From positions 219,589-283,588 of the forward strand of contig PQAL01000003.1 in the NCBI GenBank assembly GCA_003105035.1: a stretch of 64,000 nt of DNA. The letters are read 5' to 3'. Both the position numbers and the translations under genes were made by a program. The notes beneath the pieces are model-generated. The model worked only from the letters and a program-made list of their open reading frames with translations. It made no database searches and was not told the DNA's origin. This DNA is from Anaerolineales bacterium. Lineage in GTDB: Bacteria; Chloroflexota; Anaerolineae; Anaerolineales; UBA4823. Shown piece by piece: positions 1 to 6,978 of this stretch (position 1 is the stretch's first letter; each line of letters starts with the position of its first letter).

Positions 1-649
1 GCCATCCGGTGCCCTGAAGGTGCGCACGGCCAAGGCGGCAGGCATCCTGCTGACTTTAATCGTATTCATCCCAGCTGCTTTGCTCTCGCTAGAATTTGCC
101 TTGATCGGTTTGGCCTACCTGGTGCTCAACCTGGCTTACTCAGCCTGGCTCAAGCATGCCCCCATCCTGGATGTGATGTGCCTGGCCAGCTTTTACGTCT
201 TGCGTGTGGCCGCCGGGGTGTCACTGATCACCGTCACGCGCTTCTCCCCCTGGCTGTATGTCTTCACCACCTTCCTGGCCCTTTACCTGGGAATCGGCAA
301 GCGACGGGCTGAGCTCAGCTTGCTGGCCGGAGAGGCGAACGCTCACCGGAAATCGCTGGGGGAATACACCCTGCCGCTGCTTGACCAGCTTATCTTGATC
401 GTCTCGAGCAGCTCGATCATCACTTACAGCTTATACACCTTCTCAGCACCCAACCTGCCTGCCAACCACACCATGATGCTGACCATCCCGTTTGTGATCT
501 ACGGCATCTTTCGCTACTTGTGGCTTATCCAGGTTAAGGAATATGGCGGCGAGCCTGAGGAGGTGCTACTGAACGACCGGCCACTGCAGATCACGATCTT
601 TTTGTGGGCACTGGCCATCCTGGTCATTTTCTATTCCTCCCCTGTTTGA
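1..649 (+). CDS. UbiA-family prenyltransferase, DPPR synthase-like (5' truncated by window edge)
   Basis: The frame is open from base 2, so only the C-terminal 215 residues are present. They are very hydrophobic, with about five membrane segments. The conserved block YSAWLKHAPILDVM matches the second Asp-rich motif region of UbiA enzymes, and GIGKRRAEL is typical of decaprenyl-phosphate phosphoribosyltransferases (DPPR synthases), which join phosphoribosyl pyrophosphate to a polyprenyl phosphate. A GTG at base 20 could be read as a start, but residues before it (PSGALK) fit the family, so the true start lies outside the window. Mevalonate kinase starts 15 bases after the stop, which suggests a shared isoprenoid context. 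Membrane UbiA family is sure; the exact acceptor is inferred. Confidence 0.82.
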   Translation, partial: PSGALKVRTAKAAGILLTLIVFIPAALLSLEFALIGLAYLVLNLAYSAWLKHAPILDVMCLASFYVLRVAAGVSLITVTRFSPWLYVFTTFLALYLGIGKRRAELSLLAGEANAHRKSLGEYTLPLLDQLILIVSSSSIITYSLYTFSAPNLPANHTMMLTIPFVIYGIFRYLWLIQVKEYGGEPEEVLLNDRPLQITIFLWALAILVIFYSSPV

Positions 650-663
650 TCTACAATATTAAA

Positions 664-1611
664 ATGCCCGCCTTTTCTGCATCAGCACCTGGAAAAGTGA
701 TTTTATTCGGCGAACACGCAGTGGTTTACGGGCAGCCGGCGATCGCTGTGCCTGTGCTGCAAGTGCGCGCCAAAGCCATCGTGAACATGGACCCGCGCGC
801 TCCATCCGGTTCGGTCAGGCTACAGGCGCCCGACATCGGCCTGGAAGCGAACCTGAGTGACCTGCCAGAGAGCCACCCCCTGGCAGCAGTGATCCACAAG
901 GCTGCTGAGGTTATTCAGGTGAAGCGTTTGCCAGCCTGCACCATCAAGGTGACTTCCACCATCCCGATCGCTGGGGGGATGGGTTCGGGAGCAGCAGTGT
1001 CGGTAGCCATCCTGCGGGCTTTTTCAGCTTCCCTCGGTCACCCGTTGACCGATGAGCAGGTATCGGATATCGCCTACCAGGTGGAAGTGATCCATCACGG
1101 TACCCCGTCAGGCATCGATAACACGGTTATCACCTATGCCCGGCCGGTGTATTATATTAAAGACAAACCAATTGAGCTCCTGCAGGTGAAACAACCCTTC
1201 ATCCTGGTCATCGGTGATACGGGAATCCACAGCCCGACCGCCAGAGCCGTAGGTGACCTGCGAGATGCATGGGAGAAAGATCGCTCATTCTATGAAAGTT
1301 TGTTCGACAATATCGGGGAAATCGCCTCCACAGCCAGCGCGGCTATCAGAGCCGGCAAAGTTGACGCCCTGGGATCATTAATGAACCATAACCACAGCCT
1401 GCTGCAGGAACTGGGAATATCATCTCCAGCACTAGATAGCCTGGTGGAAGCTGCCAGGTCAGCGGGTGCGCAGGGAGCCAAGCTCTCCGGCGCTGGGCGG
1501 GGCGGCAGCATGATCGCCATGGTCACCTCAGAGACGTCCAGCCAAGTGGCAGAGTCACTGCTAGCTGCCGGGGCCGTTCGCACGATCACCACCGAGGTAC
1601 CCACAACATGA
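664..1611 (+). CDS. mvk: Mevalonate kinase (GHMP kinase)
   Basis: Predicted to phosphorylate mevalonate to 5-phosphomevalonate with ATP, in the cytoplasm. The 315 residues show the three GHMP blocks: APGKVILFGEHAVVYGQPA near residues 8-26, the ATP loop PIAGGMGSGAA at 101-111, and KLSGAGRGG near 280. HHGTPSGIDN (144-153) carries the catalytic Asp152 and is diagnostic for mevalonate kinase among GHMP enzymes. An upstream in-frame ATG at 604 lies inside the previous gene and would add non-homologous residues, so ATG 664 is chosen. There is no Shine-Dalgarno sequence, but TACAAT sits six bases before the ATG, hinting at a leaderless transcript. The stop overlaps the next start (ATGA), so it is translationally coupled to the IPK gene. 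Confidence 0.95.
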   Translation: MPAFSASAPGKVILFGEHAVVYGQPAIAVPVLQVRAKAIVNMDPRAPSGSVRLQAPDIGLEANLSDLPESHPLAAVIHKAAEVIQVKRLPACTIKVTSTIPIAGGMGSGAAVSVAILRAFSASLGHPLTDEQVSDIAYQVEVIHHGTPSGIDNTVITYARPVYYIKDKPIELLQVKQPFILVIGDTGIHSPTARAVGDLRDAWEKDRSFYESLFDNIGEIASTASAAIRAGKVDALGSLMNHNHSLLQELGISSPALDSLVEAARSAGAQGAKLSGAGRGGSMIAMVTSETSSQVAESLLAAGAVRTITTEVPTT

Positions 1612-2408
1612 GCCCCCGGCTGGTTTTCCTCAAGTTAGGTGGCTCGTTGATCACCGTCAAAGCCCAACCCCACACCCCGCGCATGGATGTGCTGGCTCGC
1701 CTGGCAGGGGAGATCGCCGAAGCACGATCGCAGGACCAAGGTTTACAAATCATCCTGGGGCACGGCTCGGGCTCATTTGGGCATGTACCCGCCAGCAAAT
1801 ATCACACCCGCCAGGGAATACATTCAACAGAAGAGTGGCTGGGTTTCGCAGAAGTCTGGCAAGAAGCGTCTGAATTGAATCGCCTGGTGATGCAATCCCT
1901 CGAACAGGCCGGCCTACCGGTGATGGTATTCTCGCCTTCCGCCACGGTGATCTCCAGGGATGGCAAAGTGGCAATCTGGAACCTGATCCCGCTGCGTAGC
2001 TCGCTTGAGGAAGGGCAGCTCCCGGTGGTCTACGGAGATGTAGTCTTCGACCTTATGCGTGGCGGGACGATTCTATCCACCGAAGACCTGTTCTCCTATC
2101 TCGTGCCCATATTCAGACCGGTGCTTTTGCTCGAGGCGGGCATTGAACCCGGCGTGTGGCAGGATTATCCCACGAACACCAGGCTGCTGAGGGAGATTAC
2201 ACCCCAAAGTTTTCCTATCATCCAGGCTAGCGTTAAAGGCTCAGCCACTACGGACGTGACCGGCGGTATGCTTGACAAGGTTCACCAGGTTTTAACCATG
2301 GTGGAGCGTGTGCCAGGGCTAAACGCTTCCATCTTTTCGGCTGAGCCCCCCGGCAGCCTGCTGCGTGCGCTGTTGGGCGAAAATATGGGCACCCTGCTCC
2401 ACGGCTAA
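1608..2408 (+). CDS. ipk: Isopentenyl phosphate kinase (amino acid kinase fold)
   Basis: Converts isopentenyl phosphate to isopentenyl diphosphate, the last step of the alternative (archaeal-type) mevalonate route. The 266 residues start with the amino-acid-kinase signature (Lys9, GGS at 11-13). GHGSGSFGH at 51-59 ends in the His (His59) that separates true IPKs from relatives such as fosfomycin kinases. A late TTDVTGGMLDKV block (about residue 225) fits the nucleotide-binding part. It overlaps the mevalonate kinase gene by 4 bp. Its presence implies that phosphomevalonate is decarboxylated before the second phosphorylation; the decarboxylase is not in this window. Characterised IPKs are known from archaea, plants and a few Chloroflexota. 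Confidence 0.93.
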   Translation: MSPRLVFLKLGGSLITVKAQPHTPRMDVLARLAGEIAEARSQDQGLQIILGHGSGSFGHVPASKYHTRQGIHSTEEWLGFAEVWQEASELNRLVMQSLEQAGLPVMVFSPSATVISRDGKVAIWNLIPLRSSLEEGQLPVVYGDVVFDLMRGGTILSTEDLFSYLVPIFRPVLLLEAGIEPGVWQDYPTNTRLLREITPQSFPIIQASVKGSATTDVTGGMLDKVHQVLTMVERVPGLNASIFSAEPPGSLLRALLGENMGTLLHG

Positions 2409-2492
2409 GAGCCGGTGTGAGCTCCATAATATCCGGGGTTATAATATGGTTCGGATAAAACAAGTCTGAAAAGGCGAAAACAGGGCGAAAAT

Positions 2493-3644
2493 ATGTATTT
2501 TACGCGTAAAGAGCTTGAAAAAATTGAGGACCTGAGCCTGGCACCCTATGGCATCCGTAGCAAGGATTCGAAGGGGCGCTGCTACCCGGAGGAGGAGCCA
2601 GAATATCGCACTGCTTTCCAGCGCGATCGCGACCGCATCCTGCACACCACCGCCTTCCGTCGGCTGGAATACAAGACCCAGGTATTTATTAATTATGAGG
2701 GTGACTATTACCGCACGCGGCTGACCCACACCCTGGAAGTCTCGCAGATCGGGAGGACGATCGCCCGTGCCTTGGGCGCCAACCCCGAGCTGACCGAAGC
2801 GATCTGCCTGGCACACGACCTGGGACACCCGCCCTTTGGACACAACGGTGAGGCCACCCTGGCACGCCTGATGAAGGACCATGGCGGGTTTGATCACAAC
2901 CGTCAGTCATTGCGCATCGTCGCCAAACTCGAGCAGCGCTACCAAGACTTCCCCGGCCTCAATCTCACCTGGGAGGTACGAGAGGGGATCGTCAAGCACG
3001 AGTCGGAATACGATATCGCTGATGCACGCGAATACGATGCCGACCTGCGCGGCCATCTGGAAGCACAGATCACCAATATCGCCGACGAGCTATCCTATAC
3101 CGCCCACGACCTGGACGATGGACTGCGCTCAGGGATGATCAGCACTCACATGCTGGAAGGCATCACTTTGTGGGAGATCCTGGTGGAGAGCGTTGGCTGG
3201 AGAGGTCAGGTGCTGGACGATCTGGCGCGCCATCGCATGATCCGCAACCTGATCGATATGGAAGTGAGCGACATGATCCAGGCGACCAACAGCCAGCTGC
3301 GCGAAAGCGGGGTACGTTCGGTGATCGATCTGCAGAGTCTGTCTTATAACGTGGTGACCTTTAGCGAGGAGATGCACCAGCGCAACCGCCAGCTGAAGGA
3401 CTTCCTGTACAGCAATCTCTACCGCCACCACCGCGTGGTGCGTATGGCGGTAAAGGCTGAGAGGATCATCACGGACCTATTCAAAGCCTACTTGCAGGAA
3501 CCCGCCATCCTGCCCAACCACGTCCAGGAATTGACTAGGGAGCGGGGTTTGGAACGGACGATCTGTGACTATATTGCTGGGATGACTGACCGCTTCGCAG
3601 TGGAAGAATACCAGAAGCTATTTGACCCGGTGATGAAACCTTAG
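2493..3644 (+). CDS. dgt: dGTPase-like deoxynucleoside triphosphate triphosphohydrolase (HD domain)
   Basis: A 383-residue HD-domain protein of the dGTPase/dNTPase family, which splits a dNTP to the deoxynucleoside and tripolyphosphate and so adjusts the dNTP pool. Metal ligands are visible: RLTHTLEV (His79), AHDLGH (His108-Asp109) and a later Asp in ISPT-like helix NIADELSYTAHDLDDG. The N-terminal FQRDRDRILHTTAFRRLEYKTQ block (42-63) is the family hallmark. Length equals the shorter, non-enterobacterial class, whose nucleotide preference is often broader than dGTP. An ATG at 2493 follows GGCGAAAATAT, a weak ribosome site. greA starts nine bases after its stop. Confidence 0.9.
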   Translation: MYFTRKELEKIEDLSLAPYGIRSKDSKGRCYPEEEPEYRTAFQRDRDRILHTTAFRRLEYKTQVFINYEGDYYRTRLTHTLEVSQIGRTIARALGANPELTEAICLAHDLGHPPFGHNGEATLARLMKDHGGFDHNRQSLRIVAKLEQRYQDFPGLNLTWEVREGIVKHESEYDIADAREYDADLRGHLEAQITNIADELSYTAHDLDDGLRSGMISTHMLEGITLWEILVESVGWRGQVLDDLARHRMIRNLIDMEVSDMIQATNSQLRESGVRSVIDLQSLSYNVVTFSEEMHQRNRQLKDFLYSNLYRHHRVVRMAVKAERIITDLFKAYLQEPAILPNHVQELTRERGLERTICDYIAGMTDRFAVEEYQKLFDPVMKP

Positions 3645-3653
3645 AGGTAATCT

Positions 3654-4121
3654 ATGGAACAGGAAATTTACTTGACACCCGAAGGTGCTGAAAAAATAAA
3701 GCTCGAGCTGGTGGAGCTGAAAGGCCCGAAGCGAGATGAGATGGCCAAGCGGCTGCGCTCCGCCATCCAGATGGGTGACCTCTCCGAAAACGCTGATTAT
3801 CATAAAGCCAAGGAAGACCAGGCGTTCATGGAGGGCCGCATCCAAGAGCTTGAATACCTGCTGAAAAATGCCATCCTCATCGACACAAGTGCAGTGCCAG
3901 GTGATACTGTCCAGGTCGGCAGCCACGTTACAGTCCAGGAAGGGAATGACCCTGAGGAGACCTTTTGGCTGGTTGGCGCCAAGGAAGCTGACCCGCGCAA
4001 CGGTATGATTTCCAACGAATCACCCATCGGCAGTGCGTTGTTGGGTGGACGGGTAGGCGACGAAGTGTCTGCCGATACCCCTGGTGGAACGATCAAACTG
4101 AGAATCCTAAAAATTGAATAA
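3654..4121 (+). CDS. greA: Transcription elongation factor GreA
   Basis: Rescues backtracked RNA polymerase by stimulating transcript cleavage. The 155 residues have the normal family length: an N-terminal coiled coil (about 1-75) with the catalytic tip MGDLSENADYH at 40-50, where the acidic pair Asp42/Glu45 places the second Mg ion in the polymerase channel, followed by a C-terminal FKBP-like domain (SPIGSALLGGRVGDEV). The start follows AGAGGTAATCT, an adequate ribosome site. It closely follows the dGTPase gene, and a tail-to-tail gene lies downstream. Confidence 0.96.
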   Translation: MEQEIYLTPEGAEKIKLELVELKGPKRDEMAKRLRSAIQMGDLSENADYHKAKEDQAFMEGRIQELEYLLKNAILIDTSAVPGDTVQVGSHVTVQEGNDPEETFWLVGAKEADPRNGMISNESPIGSALLGGRVGDEVSADTPGGTIKLRILKIE

Positions 4122-4178
4122 AAATTACTGATTACATATTTGCCTTGTCCAGACGTTTGACTTGGTTGGATAAAATCA

Positions 4179-4586
4179 TCAACCTGAATTTTTTTCAACA
4201 TTCAGGATGATCAACTCTTTTAACACGTCTATATTAACCTCGCGCAATCTCTTAAGATAGAGACAGCCTTTCCCGGTCTTATATTTCCCTAGCTTATCCA
4301 GCAATTTAATATCCTGGAGACCTCCGAAGGTCAAATAAAGAGTCAGGTTCTCCTTGCGAGGTGAAAAACCCACCAGAAACCAATCACCTTCGCGTCCACT
4401 TTCATAGCGATAATGCCGATCACCAAAGCCAATAATGCTGGAACCCCACATCCTGGGTTCTGCTTCAGTGATTTGCCGCATCATCTCTAAAATAACAAAT
4501 GAATCATTTCGTTTGGTTACGTCTTCAATTGTATTTAGGTATTCTTCAACACTGGCTTCACTCGGTTTTGTTTTTAATTCGGACAT
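4179..4586 (-). CDS. DUF1801 (YdhG-like) domain protein
   Basis: A 135-residue cytoplasmic protein. The layout EASVEEYLNTIEDVTKRND, then MWGSSIIGFG, then GREGDWFLVGFSPRKENLTLYL and GKGCLYLKRL is typical of DUF1801 proteins, a family with a small alpha/beta fold and no settled biochemical role. The start follows GGAGGAACCC on the minus strand. Base composition is clearly more AT-rich than the neighbouring genes, so it may be a later acquisition. It converges on greA with 57 bases between. The family call is by pattern memory only. Confidence 0.75.
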   Translation of the reverse strand: MSELKTKPSEASVEEYLNTIEDVTKRNDSFVILEMMRQITEAEPRMWGSSIIGFGDRHYRYESGREGDWFLVGFSPRKENLTLYLTFGGLQDIKLLDKLGKYKTGKGCLYLKRLREVNIDVLKELIILNVEKNSG

Positions 4587-4696
4587 GGGTTCCTCCAGCC
4601 AAATGAATTCAGATTAACCCTCTAAAAATTCTGTAAGCCCAACTTAGTATTTCACATTTTCATTAAAAATGACAGTATGTTACTATGAGAAAATGA

Positions 4697-4730
4697 AAAG
4701 AGTGGACCAGTCAACGCCAGTCCACTCTTT
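4697..4730 (-). terminator. Rho-independent terminator of the two-TM protein gene
   Basis: A perfect 11-bp inverted repeat, AAAGAGTGGAC (4697-4707) against GTCCACTCTTT (4720-4730), with a 12-base loop, 18 bases after the stop of the minus-strand gene at 4749. On that strand it is followed by TTTTCATTTTCT, so it fits an intrinsic terminator for that gene. Confidence 0.75.
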
Positions 4731-4748
4731 AGCGAGTTGATGGGTATA

Positions 4749-5855
4749 TTACTGCTTCTGCCAGATAGCCAGCTCAAGCACCAGCGAATCGAAGTAGCTG
4801 TTCTCGGGCATGGCGCCCTGGCCGTAAGCCATGTCGACCACACGTGCCACCAATCGCAAGGTGGCAGTTTCCAGGATCGTTTGCCCACCGGCAACAGCCT
4901 GGAATGGCTCACCCTTGGCTTCCAGCTTCTGGCGAATGGTCGGGTCGTTGAAGGCGTGATCGCTCATCAGCACCTTGGTCACCGTCTGGATGTCATTCTT
5001 GTCGAACAGCCAGACCTCAAAAGCGGTGACTTTCTTGGGAACACCTACCCCGATGGTCTCGGAAATCCCCACACCACACTCGCCCAGGAATTCACCTGAA
5101 GGCGAATCGATGCTGAATGAGTCATCGAACAGGTCATCGCCGGCCTTATAGGAAGCCATAAACTGCACCATGGGGGCTTGCTCGGAGGTCGCCGGGTAAT
5201 TGGTCCACTCAGTTGGGGCCACTTCTTCGGACGAGATTGTTTCCATACTGGGGGCAGTAGGGGCATTCTTCTTGCGGTTCTGTAGGACGAGATAAGCTAC
5301 AAGCGCGGCACCCACCAGGAGGGTGATCACGCAAAACACGATCAGCAAAGTGCCAAGGTTGGATTTTCCAGTAGTCGTCCCGGCAGCTGTGGGTGCTACA
5401 CCTGGTGCGGTGGTGGTAGGTATCACACCGGGTGCGGTGGTTTGTGCAGGTAGTTGGGCGGGGGCTGAAACCGCAGCACCGTATTGAACAATCAGATTAG
5501 GGTCGATATTACCGGGTGAAGACTGCACCGCTGCCAGGACAGTCGGTCCAAATTCCCCCAGGGCGTCATATTCGGCTTTAGCGGTGGCGGCATCACCTGT
5601 GGCGCCGTAGGAAATGATCGACATCCGCATCCACCAGTCTTGGTAACCGGGGTGCATGTTAGAGGGGGCAGCATCATACCACTGGACAGGCCACAACCAC
5701 CAGCCTAATACCACCAACCCGACAAATAATCCCACCACCAGGCCTAGGATACCAGTCACCAGTGGTTTCTGGGCATACTCACGCGCCTGGTCGGCTAGGG
5801 ATTGCGGTGTTGGAGGTTGATCCATCTGTAATTGATCCAGCTGATTATCGTCCAT
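4749..5855 (-). CDS. Unknown two-TM membrane protein with Thr/Pro/Ala linker
   Basis: 368 residues with no family I recognise. A short Gln/Asp-rich cytoplasmic head is followed by a membrane segment at about 33-56. An extracellular part of about 100 residues (YDAAPSNMHPGYQDWWMRMS) ends in a low-complexity TTAPGVIPTTTAPGVAPT linker. A second membrane segment follows (about 168-192), then a cytoplasmic domain of about 170 residues that mentions EVWLFDKNDIQTVTKVLMS. The start follows GGAGATTAGCC. Thr/Pro/Ala spacers beside membrane segments are common in Anaerolineae surface proteins. It is monocistronic, with its own terminator. Function unknown. Confidence 0.75.
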   Translation of the reverse strand: MDDNQLDQLQMDQPPTPQSLADQAREYAQKPLVTGILGLVVGLFVGLVVLGWWLWPVQWYDAAPSNMHPGYQDWWMRMSIISYGATGDAATAKAEYDALGEFGPTVLAAVQSSPGNIDPNLIVQYGAAVSAPAQLPAQTTAPGVIPTTTAPGVAPTAAGTTTGKSNLGTLLIVFCVITLLVGAALVAYLVLQNRKKNAPTAPSMETISSEEVAPTEWTNYPATSEQAPMVQFMASYKAGDDLFDDSFSIDSPSGEFLGECGVGISETIGVGVPKKVTAFEVWLFDKNDIQTVTKVLMSDHAFNDPTIRQKLEAKGEPFQAVAGGQTILETATLRLVARVVDMAYGQGAMPENSYFDSLVLELAIWQKQ

Positions 5856-6352
5856 GGCTAATCTCCTGGCCTAAAATTCTAATGGGAAGATAGGCAAAAT
5901 TTCAAGTAAGGATGAGTACAACGGTTCTAATTTTAGACCAATGTGGTGAAAAATGCAACTATCTTTGACCAATGCAGAGAAGTTGCAAGAGAAATGCCAG
6001 GTGGATAGCACAGAAGTAGAAATGCATAATATTTTTATGCGGAAATTCTCGGGAACAGGGTGTGGCAACCACTTAATTCGATCTTTCTAATGTTTAACAG
6101 ACTGTTTCGAGGACTGGTGGGTGTTAACATGAAGCTACACCGCATTCTTGCACGTACGTCAGCGTGTTCAGCGCCGCTGAGCGGGGACGTGGGAATGTAG
6201 GTGAGGCATTATCGTAGAGGCGCCCATGTGGACGCCTCTACCTTATTAAATGCTTAGCTACGCACACCAGCCAGGATTAACCAAATTTGCCCTTTCTCCC
6301 TTGAGTTGAATTATACTAATCCTGATTTACCAAATGACATCTTGGAAAATTT
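5856..6352. other. Gene-free stretch with one palindromic repeat
   Basis: About 500 bases without a convincing gene. The only sizeable open frame (minus, 5871-6068) has no ribosome site and no familiar sequence. The stretch holds the palindromic repeat at 6214-6241 and a GC-rich run near 6160-6200. It lies between divergent genes, so the promoters of both the unknown membrane gene and the old YfhO-type gene should be here; no clear consensus boxes were found. Confidence 0.6.
6214..6241. repeat. Palindromic repeat GTAGAGGCG-N10-CGCCTCTAC
   Basis: Perfect 9-bp arms (6214-6222 and 6233-6241) around a CCCATGTGGA loop. The hairpin at 6917-6943 has the same plan (GAGACGCCC... GACGTCTC). Short palindromes of this GTAGAGAC type are scattered in many chloroflexal and cyanobacterial genomes. 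The two copies here flank the decayed gene at 6353. Confidence 0.7.
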
Positions 6353-6914
6353 ATGCGTAATAAGGGCTGGAACACTGATCTGCTCCCATTAGTTATCATC
6401 GTACTGCTTCCACTTTTAATGATTGGAGGGGCAGTGGTTCCGCAACGAACCTTATTACCCGCCGATGTATTATCCAACTATCCTGCCTGGCAGGGGGTTG
6501 TGGACGGCCGAAAGGATTCCAATGGTTTACTGGGCGATGATATCCTGCAGTTTTATCCATGGCATAACCTGGCTTACGCAGCTGCCCAAGCTACGGGCAG
6601 TTTCCCACTTTGGAACCCTTATGAGCTGACCGGCCAGCCTTTGGTCGCCAACGCACAATCAGCCTTATATTATCCACCGAATATTTTGTTGCACTGGGTC
6701 AGGCCGGAAGTTAATGGATGCCATTCCTTGATTTTTTGCTTCACAGTGCCACCCTTGCAGAAGGTGGGCGACCCATGGGGGAACAAATGCGCTTTACGCG
6801 CCTGACTGGCGTATCAACCTGACTACCCTGGTAACTTTAGCGTGTGTGGCCTGATCGTTCTTGTTTTCCCGGGGACTTTCGAGATATATAGGATTTATAC
6901 TAAAAAGGGATAAA
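6353..6914 (+). pseudogene. Remnant of a YfhO-type multi-TM membrane protein
   Basis: The first ~125 codons look like the start of a YfhO-family glycosyltransferase-like membrane protein: one membrane segment (LLPLVIIVLLPLLMIGG), then LLPADVLSNYPAWQ, DDILQFYPWHNLAYAAAQ, FPLWNPYELTGQPLVANAQS and LLHWVRPE. After that the frame turns into unrelated residues and stops at 6805, far short of the roughly 700-900 residues of the family. From 6789, in another frame, ALYAPDWRINLTTLVTLACVA, a stop, and SFLFSRGLSRY look like a family C-terminus. The simplest reading is a large internal deletion plus later decay. The C-terminal match is by eye. Confidence 0.65.
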
Positions 6915-6916
6915 CG

Positions 6917-6943
6917 AAGAGACGCCCCAATGAGACGTCTCTT
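6917..6943 (-). terminator. Hairpin AAGAGACG...CGTCTCTT, likely topA terminator and repeat copy
   Basis: Perfect 8-bp arms (6917-6924 and 6936-6943), 35 bases beyond the topA stop on the minus strand. It is followed on that strand by CGTTTATCCCTTTTT, so it may end the ffh-topA transcript. In sequence it belongs to the same family as the repeat at 6214-6241. Confidence 0.6.
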
Positions 6944-6978
6944 CAAAAATTAACTTCTATCCGGGTGTAACTTCAGTT

